A stretch of DNA of 64,000 bases. Source: Winogradskyella wandonensis (GTDB lineage: Bacteria > Bacteroidota > Bacteroidia > Flavobacteriales > Flavobacteriaceae). Made by a program: the position numbers and the translations under genes. The stretch spans positions 653,116 through 717,115 of the forward strand of contig NZ_SMGI01000001.1 of the NCBI RefSeq assembly GCF_004346845.1, given 5' to 3'. Each line of letters starts with the position of its first letter. Position 1 is the stretch's first letter. Positions 42,928-53,647 of this stretch are shown piece by piece. Under the pieces are notes generated by a model. That model was given only the letters and a program-made list of their open reading frames with translations. It had not been told where the DNA came from and did not search any database.

Positions 42928-45756
42928 CTAATTTAATTCTTTCTTTAAGAATTTAGCTGTGTAGCTTTTTTTATTTTTAATTAGTTCTTCTGGGGTTCCT
43001 TTAGCAACAACTTGTCCGCCACCTTTACCGCCTTCGTAACCAATGTCTATAATATAATCAACGGTTTTTATGACATCTAAATTGTGCTCTATAATTAATA
43101 CGGTGTTGCCTTTGTCTGCTAATTTATTTAATACTTTCATTAATACGTTAATGTCTTCAAAATGTAAGCCTGTTGTTGGCTCATCGAGAATGTAAAACGT
43201 ATTTCCTGTATCGCGTTTGCTTAGTTCTGTTGCTAGCTTTATACGCTGGGCTTCACCACCAGAGAGTGTTGTACTTTGTTGACCCAAAGTAATATAGCCT
43301 AGTCCAACGTCTTTTATGGTTTTTAGTTTTCTGAAAATTTTAGGGATATGCTCAAAAAAATCTACAGCTTCGTCAATGGTCATATCCAGTACATCACTAA
43401 TAGATTTGCCTTTGTAACGAATCTCTAAGGTCTCACGATTAAAACGTTTGCCTTGGCAGGTTTCGCACTCGACATAAACGTCTGGAAGGAAATTCATTTC
43501 TATAACTTTTAAACCACCACCTTGGCAGGTTTCGCAGCGTCCACCAGCAACGTTAAAGCTAAAGCGTCCTGGTTTATAACCGCGAATCATAGCTTCAGGA
43601 ATTTGTGCAAAAAGCTTTCGGATTTCATCAAACGTTTTGGTGTACGTCGCAGGATTACTTCGTGGCGTCCTACCAATAGGCGATTGGTTAATATCAATAA
43701 CTTTATCGAGATGTTCTAATCCTTTAATGCTTTTATAAGGCATAGGTTTTTTAACACCGTTGAAATAATGAGCGTTAAGGATAGGGTAGAGTGTCTCGTT
43801 AATTAACGTAGATTTACCACTTCCAGATACACCTGTCACGCCTATCATTTGACCCAATGGAAATTCTACTGACACATTTTTAAGATTGTTACCAGTACAG
43901 CCCTTTAACACTAACTTTTTACCATTACCACTACGACGCTTTTTGGGTATGCCAATTTCTTTTTTGCCATTAAGGTATTTCGCAGTAAGCGTGTCTTGTT
44001 TTTGAAGCTCTGCAGGTGTTCCTTCACTAATAATTTCACCACCATGTTTACCTGCAAACGGCCCTATATCTATAACATGGTCTGCACGTTCTATCATGTC
44101 TTTATCGTGTTCTACAACAATAACAGAGTTCCCCACATCACGAAGCGAAACTAGCGAATTGATTAACTTTTCATTATCACGCTGGTGTAAACCAATACTC
44201 GGTTCGTCCAAAATGTAAAGTACACCGACCAATTGAGAGCCAATTTGTGTTGCTAAGCGTATGCGTTGTGCCTCACCACCAGAAAGCGACTTAGAACTCC
44301 GGTTTAACGATAAATACGTAAGACCAACATCTAATAAAAACTGAACACGACTTTTAATTTCTTTTATAATCTCTCCTGAAATTTTGTTTTGTTTATCCGT
44401 GAGTCTTTCGGGGAGATGTTCTATCCATTCGCCTAGCTCTATAATATCCATTTTTACAAGGTCAGCGATGCTTTTATCGTCCACTTTAAAATAAAGCGAT
44501 TCTTTACGTAAGCGAGAACCATTGCACTTTGGACACTCCACCTTATCCATAAAATCCTTTGCCCATCTAACCAGTGACGTCGAATTAGATTTATACTGGC
44601 TCTCTATAAAATTGGCAACACCTTCAAAATCAATATCGTAATTTCTGGCCACACCTAGCAGTTTGCTTTCAACTGTAAATTTTTCTTTTCCACCATAAAA
44701 AATCATTTGCTTGGCGTCTTCTGGGATGTCTTTCCAAGCCGTGTCTAGTGAAAAATCGAAACGTTGTGCTATGGTATCGAATTGCTTAAAAATCCAACTC
44801 TTTTTTTGCGGTCCATGCGGTGCTAAAGCTCCGTTTTTAATGGATAAAGAGTCGTCTGGCACTAGTTTTTTCTCATTTACAACGTACAACTCACCAATAC
44901 CGTTGCATTTAGGGCAAGCACCTTTTGGGGAGTTAAATGAAAAATTATTAGGCTCAGGATTTGGATACGATATCCCCGAAGACGGACACATTAAATTCCT
45001 ACTAAAGTAGCGCGGTTCGTTGGTATCTTGGTCTATAACCATGAGCACATCGTCACCATGATACATCGCTGTATTAATAGACTCCATTAAGCGTTTTTCG
45101 TTGTCTTTTGAATCGTCAATTTTTAAACGGTCAATAACAATTTCTATATCATGTGTTTTGTAGCGGTCGAGTTTCATACCCTTTTCGAGGTCAACAATCT
45201 CACCGTCGGTACGAACTTTTACAAAACCTTGTTTGGCAATTTGTTCAAACAACTCGCGATAATGTCCTTTACGAGAACGAATCACAGGTGCTAATATATT
45301 AATGCGTTTTCCTTTAAAAGATTCTAAAATCAAATCTTTAATCTGCTCATCGGAATAGCTTACCATTTTATCTCCAGTTTCGTAACTGTAGGCATCTGCA
45401 GCACGAGCAAAAAGGAGCCTTAGAAAATCATAGATTTCTGTAATGGTGCCAACGGTAGAGCGTGGTGATTTGCTTGTGGTTTTTTGCTCAATAGCAATTA
45501 CAGGAGATAGACCATCGATTTTATCAACATCAGGACGCTCTAAGCTTCCTAAAAACTGACGTGCATAGGCAGAGAATGTTTCGATATAGCGGCGTTGTCC
45601 TTCAGCATAAATAGTATCGAAAGCTAATGAAGATTTTCCGCTGCCAGATAATCCTGTAATAACAACTAATTTTTCACGAGGAATAGTAACATCTATGTTT
45701 TTTAGGTTGTGAACGCGGGCGCCCCTTACTTCAATAGAATCCTCGTATGTTGTCAT
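42928..45756 (-). CDS. uvrA: Excinuclease ABC subunit A
   Basis: The 942-residue ATPase detects DNA damage in nucleotide-excision repair. Two ABC modules are visible: Walker [15 protein letters not shown] at about residue 35, and [13 protein letters not shown] in the second half. Zinc-finger pairs CPKCNG and [14 protein letters not shown] occur (first near residue 275 and second near residue 740). Signatures [12 protein letters not shown] and [12 protein letters not shown] complete each module. The length is standard. Its promoter region is shared with the divergent 45946 gene. Confidence 0.98.
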   Translation of the reverse strand: MTTYEDSIEVRGARVHNLKNIDVTIPREKLVVITGLSGSGKSSLAFDTIYAEGQRRYIETFSAYARQFLGSLERPDVDKIDGLSPVIAIEQKTTSKSPRSTVGTITEIYDFLRLLFARAADAYSYETGDKMVSYSDEQIKDLILESFKGKRINILAPVIRSRKGHYRELFEQIAKQGFVKVRTDGEIVDLEKGMKLDRYKTHDIEIVIDRLKIDDSKDNEKRLMESINTAMYHGDDVLMVIDQDTNEPRYFSRNLMCPSSGISYPNPEPNNFSFNSPKGACPKCNGIGELYVVNEKKLVPDDSLSIKNGALAPHGPQKKSWIFKQFDTIAQRFDFSLDTAWKDIPEDAKQMIFYGGKEKFTVESKLLGVARNYDIDFEGVANFIESQYKSNSTSLVRWAKDFMDKVECPKCNGSRLRKESLYFKVDDKSIADLVKMDIIELGEWIEHLPERLTDKQNKISGEIIKEIKSRVQFLLDVGLTYLSLNRSSKSLSGGEAQRIRLATQIGSQLVGVLYILDEPSIGLHQRDNEKLINSLVSLRDVGNSVIVVEHDKDMIERADHVIDIGPFAGKHGGEIISEGTPAELQKQDTLTAKYLNGKKEIGIPKKRRSGNGKKLVLKGCTGNNLKNVSVEFPLGQMIGVTGVSGSGKSTLINETLYPILNAHYFNGVKKPMPYKSIKGLEHLDKVIDINQSPIGRTPRSNPATYTKTFDEIRKLFAQIPEAMIRGYKPGRFSFNVAGGRCETCQGGGLKVIEMNFLPDVYVECETCQGKRFNRETLEIRYKGKSISDVLDMTIDEAVDFFEHIPKIFRKLKTIKDVGLGYITLGQQSTTLSGGEAQRIKLATELSKRDTGNTFYILDEPTTGLHFEDINVLMKVLNKLADKGNTVLIIEHNLDVIKTVDYIIDIGYEGGKGGGQVVAKGTPEELIKNKKSYTAKFLKKELN

Positions 45757-45826
45757 AAACTGTGTAATTTTTCTTGTGAACTAGCAATGCCAACCGAAGC
45801 AATTTTTACTTTGGCCGACAAGTTTG

Positions 45827-45834
45827 CAAAGGTA
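45827..45834 (-). promoter_or_regulatory. Putative -7 element for uvrA
   Basis: TACCTTTG on the minus strand matches TAnnTTTG, 70 bases upstream of the uvrA ATG. No -33 TTG at normal spacing was found. Confidence 0.4.
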
Positions 45835-45945
45835 CGATTTTTAGTTGTTAATTTGGTAGGACCATTTACTATGAAATTCTTATAATTGTGTGAAAGTTTT
45901 GAAAACAATAGCTTTAATTTTAACGCATAACAAATATTATAAACA

Positions 45946-46473
45946 ATGAAATTACTAGGAATAGGCTCAAGAATAAATCACGCTGAATATGGAAAAGGTG
46001 TTGTTACTAATGTGACATCGCAACATTATTGGGTAACCTTTATTGAGAACGGTCTAGAAACTTTAGAATTAGATGAAGATTTTGAAGTAATTGAAGCCAC
46101 CGAAGATGACGTAGATACAGTAAGTTTCTATGAAGTTGAAAAAAGCCTTAAGACTATTCTTAAAAAATGGTCTGATGTATCTGAGGTTGTTTCAATAGCA
46201 GATAAATGGAAAGGCGGAAAACTTATTTTAGAACCAGGTGATACAAATCTTCAAGGAAAAGAAATGGGCATAGACACGTTTTTTCATAAGATAACGATGG
46301 TTCGCGATAGACTTAGAGTTATGGAGCAGAAAATTAATTCTAGTAAGAATTTGGACGAGCAAGAAAAAATAGACTTGCAACAATATATTACGCGTAGCTA
46401 CGGTAGTTTAACAAGTTTTAATGTGTTGTTTAAACTTAAAAGTCAGCAGTTTAAAGGGCAGTCTTCAAAATAA
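45946..46473 (+). CDS. Conserved protein of unknown function
   Basis: The 175-residue cytoplasmic protein opens with an SH3-like or KOW-like strand region (IGSRINHAEYGKGVVTNV and HYWVTFIENGLETLELDEDF). A helical middle and C-terminal part follow, with LKTILKKWSDVSEVVSIADKW and MVRDRLRVMEQKINSSKNLDEQEKIDLQQYI. The N-terminal layout resembles UvrD/RNA-polymerase-binding or other nucleic-acid-associated Tudor-like modules, but the match is not firm. It lies divergent to uvrA. I recognise it only as conserved in Flavobacteriia and do not name a function. Confidence 0.7.
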   Translation: MKLLGIGSRINHAEYGKGVVTNVTSQHYWVTFIENGLETLELDEDFEVIEATEDDVDTVSFYEVEKSLKTILKKWSDVSEVVSIADKWKGGKLILEPGDTNLQGKEMGIDTFFHKITMVRDRLRVMEQKINSSKNLDEQEKIDLQQYITRSYGSLTSFNVLFKLKSQQFKGQSSK

Positions 46474-46492
46474 GAAATATTAATTCCTGTAA

Positions 46493-46532
46493 AAACAAAA
46501 ACGCCGAGGTATTAGCTTCGGCGTTTTTGTTT
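46493..46532. terminator. Bidirectional terminator
   Basis: AAACAAAAACGCCGA (46493-46507) and TCGGCGTTTTTGTTT (46518-46532) form a 15-bp perfect stem with a 10-base loop. It lies between the convergent 45946 gene and the metalloprotease gene. Confidence 0.93.
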
Positions 46533-46552
46533 GAATTATTTTTTAATGGCGT

Positions 46553-49285
46553 TTATTCTATAATAAGTTTTCGTGTAACGCTTTTATCACCGTCATTTAC
46601 TTTCATAATGTAAATACCAGTACTTACATTGTTAAGATTAATTTGCTTATCAAATCTCGACGTTGCATTGTAGCTATTTTTATAAACTAATTTCCCTGAA
46701 ATGTCGTAAACATCTACATTGATGTCTTTTCCAGAATTAGAATTAAACTGAAGCGTAAAATCACCGCTATTAGGATTTGGGAATAAGGTGAAATCGTTAA
46801 GCTCAAAATTATCTGTATCTAATGTTATGTTTGTAGTTGTTGTACATAATTCTACAGACCATTCGTTTACAATTCCTGTGTCAACAGGTGCCAAATCTAC
46901 AAATACTAAATTCCAAACACCAGACCTGTCACTTCCGTCATAAAATGCACTCAAAGGACTATCTGGTGAAAACGTACCAACTGTGGGGCTTCCGCATACA
47001 ATAGGACCAGCACCATCCTGTAGAGTTACATTCATATCCTCATTTACCCCACAATTATTGAACCAAATATTAGCAAATCCATCTCCTGCAGGCTGCAATT
47101 GTAGTAACAAATCTCCGATTGCTGTATGCGAAACATTTGCACTTACTTTTAAATCAGTAACTGGCGTAGTTTCTGTAACTGTGATTGGAACAAAAACAAC
47201 ACCATTATTTGTTCCGTCATTATCAGGAATAGGAGTAGATATTGGTCCAGTTGTGTATGTATTACAAGTTTCTGTAACTGTAACAGTGGCACCAACTGAA
47301 AACGACTTAGAAATCGCAAAATAAATATTATCTACAGGCTCTATTTTAATTCTACAATAGGGCTCTTGAACAGACGGGAAAGTTATGGTTTCTGATCCAT
47401 CATTCGGTGTATTACTAGCTAGGATAGTACTAAAGGTTAAACCACCATCCGTTGAGAATAAAATATTTACATTATTCGTATTTATACCATTAGCTGTAGT
47501 GCCAGCTACGTCCCAGGTAATTGTTGTGCTTGAGCCTGAAGGAAAACTTTCGTTAGTTGTATTAGGAGCAGTAACAGCAAATGGTCCCGTATTAGCAACT
47601 GTGACGGTCATATCATCTCTATTGGTTTGTCCGCCGTTTGGTGATTGATTATCTCTAACCGTTAAGGCAAAATCCATTGTACGTGCTACGCTTGGGATAA
47701 CTTCCCACTGAGGCGTTAAATTATCTGCAAGTATGTCACTTAATTGTGGAAATGTTCTCTCACCGGTAGGTAATGAAGGTCTTGATCTAAACATTGGTCC
47801 ATCAGTATCGGTTGATGAAGGCTGTCCAGCCACAGTACCTGGATTTACTTGCTCCCAATTATAAGAAAGGACGGCACCACCATCAGGGTCACTTGCCGTA
47901 CCTGATAATGTAAAAGCTGTACCAAATGGTATAGTATAATCTTGTCCTGCATTTACTGTTGGTGCTGTATTGCCGTTTGATGTATTAACAGAACAGGTTG
48001 GTGAGGATGTAATTCTAGCATATATTTCATCTATACTTATGGCATTGAAATGGTCATCACTATTGTTTTGAATATTATCGCCGCCACAAATTCCAGCATA
48101 GGCCATAATGGTTGTGCCACTACCTGGTTCTACCGATGTTGAAGCATTTCTGTTCGTACCAGAGCAATTACCTTGACTACCATTAAAGGTATGGTTTGCC
48201 CCAAAATGATGTCCCATTTCGTGTGCAACAAAATCGACATCGTAAGGATCACCAACAGGACTTGGTAATCCAGTTACAGCTCTAGCTTTTGCATTAGAAA
48301 AACAAATTCCCCCAAGAATAGCAACTCCACCACCACCTGTTGTGAAAACATGGCCAACATCATAGTTTGCAGTACCAATTCTTGTATCAGTTATAGACTG
48401 GTTTTCACTTAAAAGAGCTCCTGGGTCATTATCAGTAAATCCGTCTGGCTCGACAAGAGATATTGTACTAGTGTTAGAAAATGGAGGGTCGATTATCTCA
48501 ACTAATTCCATAGTTAAAGATAAATCACGCTCAAAAAGACCATTTACACGAGTCATAGTTACGTTCATAGCGGCTAAGACGGTTTGTCTTTTTACTAAAT
48601 CTGAAGCCGTTTGCTGTCCCGCAGCATTAATATGAAAATTAGAATACTCTTGTGTTGACGATAAGGACAAACGAAATGTTCTTAAAAGACCATCATTAGC
48701 ATTTCTTTGACCCGAAACACGGTTAGTATCTGGTGTGTAAGGACTTTCTAAGGCCATTTCATCCGTTAATTGGCAGCCTATTCTATCGATATCTGAATAT
48801 AAATTTTCTTTTGCATAAAGAATATAAGCGTTTAAATCTTCTGTATAAGGGTCTATATAATATGTTTTGCCAATTGTGTAAATCGCTGCATGAAAACCAA
48901 ATATAGTGGTGCTAAAGCGCATCGTTACGCCAGGATTATCAATATTAATACCAACGTAAGATTGAATTTCTGGATGCTTTGCCGCAAACTCTGGTTCCAT
49001 TATGGAAGCATTATAAATCTGATAGCGCTCCAATTTCCCTTCGGCATTAGGGAATTTAATGTAAGTATTAGATTCTAAAGAAGAAGAACGGCTAACCGCA
49101 TTTCCTAGTTCGTTTTTAATACCTTCAAAATTAAGATTGTAAACATCAAATTTAGTAGGTGTCGAGCCTCTTTCTAATAATTGGCTCTGCTGAATTTTAC
49201 TTGCTGATGTTTTTGTCCAAAATGATTTTTTTTGCGAAAAAGCAAAAAAGGGCAAAATCAGTAAGAATAGGTAGATTTTTTTCAT
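46553..49285 (-). CDS. T9SS-secreted reprolysin-like metalloprotease
   Basis: The 910-residue protein has a signal peptide ending FFAFSQ, a propeptide-like region (to about 190), and a metzincin catalytic domain with HEMGHHFGANH near residue 355. A Fn3/Ig-like linker follows, then a proprotein-convertase P-domain (around residues 670-800, with TPIPDNDGTNNGVVFVPI). The C-terminal type IX sorting domain starts FELNDFTLFPNPNSGDF and ends KSVTRKLIIE. It is thus exported to the surface or medium by T9SS. Substrates are unknown; roles in polymer or protein degradation are likely. Confidence 0.93.
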   Translation of the reverse strand: MKKIYLFLLILPFFAFSQKKSFWTKTSASKIQQSQLLERGSTPTKFDVYNLNFEGIKNELGNAVSRSSSLESNTYIKFPNAEGKLERYQIYNASIMEPEFAAKHPEIQSYVGINIDNPGVTMRFSTTIFGFHAAIYTIGKTYYIDPYTEDLNAYILYAKENLYSDIDRIGCQLTDEMALESPYTPDTNRVSGQRNANDGLLRTFRLSLSSTQEYSNFHINAAGQQTASDLVKRQTVLAAMNVTMTRVNGLFERDLSLTMELVEIIDPPFSNTSTISLVEPDGFTDNDPGALLSENQSITDTRIGTANYDVGHVFTTGGGGVAILGGICFSNAKARAVTGLPSPVGDPYDVDFVAHEMGHHFGANHTFNGSQGNCSGTNRNASTSVEPGSGTTIMAYAGICGGDNIQNNSDDHFNAISIDEIYARITSSPTCSVNTSNGNTAPTVNAGQDYTIPFGTAFTLSGTASDPDGGAVLSYNWEQVNPGTVAGQPSSTDTDGPMFRSRPSLPTGERTFPQLSDILADNLTPQWEVIPSVARTMDFALTVRDNQSPNGGQTNRDDMTVTVANTGPFAVTAPNTTNESFPSGSSTTITWDVAGTTANGINTNNVNILFSTDGGLTFSTILASNTPNDGSETITFPSVQEPYCRIKIEPVDNIYFAISKSFSVGATVTVTETCNTYTTGPISTPIPDNDGTNNGVVFVPITVTETTPVTDLKVSANVSHTAIGDLLLQLQPAGDGFANIWFNNCGVNEDMNVTLQDGAGPIVCGSPTVGTFSPDSPLSAFYDGSDRSGVWNLVFVDLAPVDTGIVNEWSVELCTTTTNITLDTDNFELNDFTLFPNPNSGDFTLQFNSNSGKDINVDVYDISGKLVYKNSYNATSRFDKQINLNNVSTGIYIMKVNDGDKSVTRKLIIE

Positions 49286-49361
49286 GAGTAAATAAATTTA
49301 AGTGGCTAAAGTTAACAGATTTTAAGAAAAAAATGTGTTAATAAAGTCGTCAAAGTTATCC

Positions 49362-50129
49362 TCAATATTTAATTCCTTTAATATCAGTTAACTCTAAATC
49401 TAAGAATAGAAGCTTGTGTTGTGTTGGTAAGTTGGCCCCACTAGAAGTGGTTTTCCATTGATTCCAAGTAGCTTCTAAACCACTAATTGGTAAAATGTCT
49501 ACCCACATTTGATAACTTGTTGGCATACCTTTTTCATTGATATGCCAGAGATAAGAATCTCCTGGTGTGGTGCCTCCAGAAGTATAGGTTACAAGTAATG
49601 CGTCTTTATTGTCTTCTGTTTTTACCAGCTTTCTTATCGTTCCTTTATCGAATACTTTATAAGGTGCTACTAACCAAAACGAATCATTATTAAAATAAGA
49701 CTCTGCCTTGGTTATTAAATTTTGTTTCTCAATACCATTGTATTTTTGATTTGAAACAAATACACTTGATTTTTCTGGATTTTTTAGTTGAAGCATTACT
49801 GTAAAATCTTTCCATTTTACCTCACAACTATCAGCAGATTTATACCATTTATAGCTATGTATGCTTTTAAATGTCCACTCAATATAATCGGTATTTTTAT
49901 AAGCTTCATAATCAAGAGCGTTCAGCATTTTATGGGCTAGTAGGTCTGCTTTTGGGCTTTCGGTAGCTTCGGGTAGAGGCTCATTGTATTTTAAGTAAAT
50001 AAATCCAAAAAAGAGTAGTGTAGGAAGTGTAATAAAAATTACAGCACCGCCTATGAACTTTAATATTCTGATTAGCTTTTGCTTTGGTGAAAGCTTACTA
50101 AATGGCTTTATTTTTTTGAAACGAAACAA
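49362..50129 (-). CDS. Membrane-anchored protein of unknown function
   Basis: The 255-residue protein has a basic N-terminus (FKKIKPFSKLSPKQKLIRI) and one membrane helix (about residues 27-49), so it is N-in, C-out. The outer domain is mixed, with LLAHKMLNALDYEAYKNTDYIEWTF and HKLLFLDLELTDIKGIKY at the end, and I recognise no family. The only start is TTG at 50129, preceded by an in-frame stop, so the N-terminus is well defined. A -7-like element lies at 50151-50158. Confidence 0.7.
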   Translation of the reverse strand: MFRFKKIKPFSKLSPKQKLIRILKFIGGAVIFITLPTLLFFGFIYLKYNEPLPEATESPKADLLAHKMLNALDYEAYKNTDYIEWTFKSIHSYKWYKSADSCEVKWKDFTVMLQLKNPEKSSVFVSNQKYNGIEKQNLITKAESYFNNDSFWLVAPYKVFDKGTIRKLVKTEDNKDALLVTYTSGGTTPGDSYLWHINEKGMPTSYQMWVDILPISGLEATWNQWKTTSSGANLPTQHKLLFLDLELTDIKGIKY

Positions 50130-50150
50130 GATATTATTGATTTAGAACTT

Positions 50151-50158
50151 CAAAATTA
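50151..50158 (-). promoter_or_regulatory. Putative -7 element for the 49362-50129 gene
   Basis: TAATTTTG on the minus strand matches TAnnTTTG, 21 bases upstream of the TTG start. A -33 TTG is not seen. Confidence 0.4.
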
Positions 50159-50180
50159 CAATAAAGACTAAAAAAGAATA

Positions 50181-50306
50181 AGGATGTCTTAAAAAGTTTT
50201 AATCCCAACCAGTCAAGTTGAGCCTATCGAAACAGATATTGATTATCAAAATATTGAAATATTTCGACAAGCTCAATAAGACAGAGAATAGACTTTTAAG
50301 ACATCC
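50181..50306 (-). repeat. Palindromic intergenic element, diverged copy B
   Basis: Arms AGGATGTCTTAAAA (50181-50194) and TTTTAAGACATCCT (50293-50306) pair. The interior has the same pattern of half-sites as copies A and C (TCGACAAGCTCAATA and GTTGAGCCTATCGAA). It starts 25 bases after the stop of the tricorn-like protease gene. Sequence identity to A and C is low outside the core pattern. Confidence 0.75.
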
Positions 50307-50331
50307 TCACTCTAATAATTACTATAAAAAT

Positions 50332-53300
50332 CTAATTATCATTTTTATAACCTTCTGGACGTTTCCATCTAATAGGAGGAGCAGGCTCTGGTTTTAATTG
50401 AAATTCTTCGGTTTTTAATAGCTTCATGGCTTCTTCAACGGCACGCTCCAATTGTGGGTCGTTACCTTTAGATGTTTCTTTTGGATGCTGAATAACTTCA
50501 ATATCTGGAGCGACGCCTTCACCTTCAACAGCCCATTTACCATCTACATCATAAAATCCACCACGAGGTGCAACCATACGACCACCATCGATAAATCTTG
50601 GTGTATCCCATGTACCAACTAGTCCGCCCCAGGTTCTGGTTCCAATGAGCGGCCCAATATTTTTCATTTTAAACATATACGGCAACAAGTCACCACCAGA
50701 ACCTGCACGCTCGTTAATAAGCATTACTTTAGGACCCCAAATCCCTGCCATTGGCGTCGTCCAAGGCCTGTTGTCGTTAGCTTTGCTATTAAAATAGCCA
50801 AACAACTCTCTTGACATAATATCTATCATGTAATCTGCTGCGGAGCCACCACCGTTGTTACGCTCATCGATAACCGCACCTTTTTTATCTTGTTGTGCAA
50901 AATAGTAACGATTGAAAGAAGTAAATCCGCCACCTGATGTGTTTGGTACATAAACGTAAGCTAATTTCCCGTTTGATAATTTATCCACTTTACGTCTATT
51001 GCTTTCCACCCAATCGATGGTTCTAAGTCCGCGTTCATTTCTAATTGGTTTTATTAAAACGTCTCTTGAACCGTTTTCTGAAGGTTTAGAGTTTACTGTT
51101 ATAGTAATTTCTCTTCCCGCTGTTTGTTCTAAATGTTTGTAGATGTTTTCAGAACCTGAAATAGGTTTACCATTAATGGCTAAAATATAATTGCCTTGAT
51201 TAATATTTAAACCAGGTTTTGCCAATGGTGCATCAAGATTTGGATTCCAACGTTCACCGTTATAAATTTTTGAGATTTTATAACGTCCGTTAGAAACTTC
51301 AAAATCGCAGCCTAGTAGGCCAACAGGCACATTGTCTAAATCAGGGAAATCGCCTCCAGAGACATAAGAATGCCCTACGGCTACCTCACCACTCATTATA
51401 TCTACAACATAGTTGAGGTCTGTTCTATGGCGCACATGGTCTATCCAAGGCGAATACCATTGGTAAACCTCATCCCAAGGCGCACCATGTACATTGTCCA
51501 CGTACAAGAAATCTCGCATATAGCGCCAGCCTTCTTTAAAAATTTGATGTGCCTCTGCTTTAGGGTCTAATTTTATCTTTAGATTTGTTTTTAGGACATC
51601 TTTACCTGGTTTTGGAGCTGAAGACGTACTTGTTAGCATCCATTTTCCACCACTAAATAATAGAATTGATTTTCGGTCTGCTGAAATCACAATTTGGGTA
51701 ACGCCGTCGGCAAAGTCCGACGCTTCTTCTTTTTCTACATCGTAAGAATATAATTTAAACCCTTGTTTGTTCGGTATAGTTTCCGCTATAAATATTTTAT
51801 GTTTTGGACCTTTAGCAAGAGCTACATAGTTTCTTGCTGGTAAATCTAAGGCTACAGCTCTATCAAAAATGCCTTCTTTATCAATGCTTACTACAACGTC
51901 TTTTTTATCTTCGTTTTTCTTTTCGCTGTCATCGTCAGTTTTAACGTCTTCCAAATCATTTTTTGGAAGGTTTGGCGCTTTATCATTTTTGCTCAGTACA
52001 ATAGCATAAAGACTTCTTGCTAAATTGGCGCCTGGGTCGTAATTACTCATATCTAACCAACCAGACGATAAGCCGTAATTAGTACTTGCTAGTGTATAAA
52101 GGTATTTACCTGAAGCATCCCAAACAGGTGTAATGGCATCTGCTATTGGGTCTGTTAATTGAATGATTTCTTTAGAGTCTATATGGTAAGCAAAGATGGA
52201 TTTAAAATGACTTTTCTGTTGCTTGGCATAGGCAATCCACTTACTGTCTGGCGACCAAACAGGATTCATAGCTCTGTTTGGATGGGCATAACTATCTGTA
52301 TCTACAACATTTGTTTTTTTTGTTTCAAGATTTATAATCCAAATATTGTAATGTGTATCTGTGTAGGCTATGTGCTTTCCATCAGGAGACCAATCGGGTT
52401 GAAAATAAAACGTAGGATTTGGTAAAGTAATAGCTTCTATATTCTGGCCATCTTGGTCTGCCAACATCAGCTGGTATTCACCGCTTTTATCAGAAAACCA
52501 AGCAACTTTATCACCTTTTGGAGACCAAATTGGTGCACGGTCTGCAACACCAGGTGAATTGGTTAAGTTGGTCCAAGTACCATTTTCTTTAGGTACTGTG
52601 AAAATTTCGCCTCTGTGTTCAAAAATAGCGCGTTTGCCTGTTGGCGATACGTTAGGGTTGCTTAAACTTCTTGCTGAAATATCTTCCCATCTTGGCCTGT
52701 AAAAGTTGAGGTCGCCATTAACGGTGATGTTGAGTTGCTTTGTATTTCCGTTTGAAGGATTATAAACGTGTAAATAGCCACCTTGCTCATAAACAATTTG
52801 ATTGTCACTTGCATCTAAACTTTTGACATCAAATTTTTTATGAAACGTCACTTGTTTTTCTTCTTTTGTATCGGGATTAAAAGACCATATATTCATCGTA
52901 TAGTCGCGCTCCGACAAATAGTAAACCAATCCGTTTAACCAAACCGGGTCAAGATGACGTTCTTGGGTTGGCTGCTGGGTTCTTATCAGCGCTTTTGTTT
53001 TCATATTAACCACCCAAATTGGCATGGCTTGTCCACCACGATAATTTCGCCATTCTGCATCCCAACCTGTAATCGGTGTGTAGGCTAGATATTTTCCGTC
53101 TGGTGATAATTCGCCATAAGCAGCACGCGGAATATCAAGAGCCTCAGGTAAACCGCCATTGATATCTACTGCGAAAAATTTACTGGTCATTGTTGGTTGA
53201 CTCTCTCTTCCCGAACGAAACAATACTTTTCCATCAGGTGTCCAGCCTTGCACGAAGTCGCCATCAGGATGGTAGGTCAATCGTTTTGGTTCGCCACCTT

Positions 53301-53574
53301 CAGAAGGAATAACAAAAACGTCTATATTTCCATCGTATTGCGCTGTAAAAGCGATTTGCTTTCCGTCTTTAGAGAAATGCGGGCTAGATTCGTAGCCTTC
53401 GTCACTAGTTAGTCGAATGGCATTTCCGCCATTAACATCGGCCTTCCAAAGGTCATTGGCATAAACAAATACCACATCGTTTCCATGCAGTGTTGGTTGT
53501 CTAAGCAGTTGTGTGCCTTGAGCGTTAAGATTAAGCATAAGAAGTAGTGCTAAACCCGATAATAGATGTTTCAT
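50332..53574 (-). CDS. Tricorn-like S41 peptidase
   Basis: The 1080-residue protein has a signal peptide (MKHLLSGLALLLMLNLNAQ). Residues 20-600 hold beta-propeller repeats recognisable by their DGKxIAFT-type blades (for example FSKDGKQIAFTAQYDG and SPDGKHIAYTDTHYN). A PDZ domain with PGLNINQGNYILAINGKPI comes next, then the S41 catalytic region including VIDERNNGGGSAADYMID and INERAGSGGDLLPYMFK (catalytic Ser). Tricorn family proteases release short peptides, and in Bacteroidota they act in the periplasm. Amino acid order is standard. Confidence 0.94.
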   Translation of the reverse strand: MKHLLSGLALLLMLNLNAQGTQLLRQPTLHGNDVVFVYANDLWKADVNGGNAIRLTSDEGYESSPHFSKDGKQIAFTAQYDGNIDVFVIPSEGGEPKRLTYHPDGDFVQGWTPDGKVLFRSGRESQPTMTSKFFAVDINGGLPEALDIPRAAYGELSPDGKYLAYTPITGWDAEWRNYRGGQAMPIWVVNMKTKALIRTQQPTQERHLDPVWLNGLVYYLSERDYTMNIWSFNPDTKEEKQVTFHKKFDVKSLDASDNQIVYEQGGYLHVYNPSNGNTKQLNITVNGDLNFYRPRWEDISARSLSNPNVSPTGKRAIFEHRGEIFTVPKENGTWTNLTNSPGVADRAPIWSPKGDKVAWFSDKSGEYQLMLADQDGQNIEAITLPNPTFYFQPDWSPDGKHIAYTDTHYNIWIINLETKKTNVVDTDSYAHPNRAMNPVWSPDSKWIAYAKQQKSHFKSIFAYHIDSKEIIQLTDPIADAITPVWDASGKYLYTLASTNYGLSSGWLDMSNYDPGANLARSLYAIVLSKNDKAPNLPKNDLEDVKTDDDSEKKNEDKKDVVVSIDKEGIFDRAVALDLPARNYVALAKGPKHKIFIAETIPNKQGFKLYSYDVEKEEASDFADGVTQIVISADRKSILLFSGGKWMLTSTSSAPKPGKDVLKTNLKIKLDPKAEAHQIFKEGWRYMRDFLYVDNVHGAPWDEVYQWYSPWIDHVRHRTDLNYVVDIMSGEVAVGHSYVSGGDFPDLDNVPVGLLGCDFEVSNGRYKISKIYNGERWNPNLDAPLAKPGLNINQGNYILAINGKPISGSENIYKHLEQTAGREITITVNSKPSENGSRDVLIKPIRNERGLRTIDWVESNRRKVDKLSNGKLAYVYVPNTSGGGFTSFNRYYFAQQDKKGAVIDERNNGGGSAADYMIDIMSRELFGYFNSKANDNRPWTTPMAGIWGPKVMLINERAGSGGDLLPYMFKMKNIGPLIGTRTWGGLVGTWDTPRFIDGGRMVAPRGGFYDVDGKWAVEGEGVAPDIEVIQHPKETSKGNDPQLERAVEEAMKLLKTEEFQLKPEPAPPIRWKRPEGYKNDN

Positions 53575-53647
53575 GTTGGTCGATTTAATTATACCAACTA
53601 AAGATACAACTATGCGTTATATGAAATTATAAGACAATGTTAAAACC

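Noticed and set aside
49225-49240. A8 run in the T9SS protease signal region as a slippage site
   Set aside because: It is in the first 30 codons, is shorter than the dnaX run, and no product layout would make sense.
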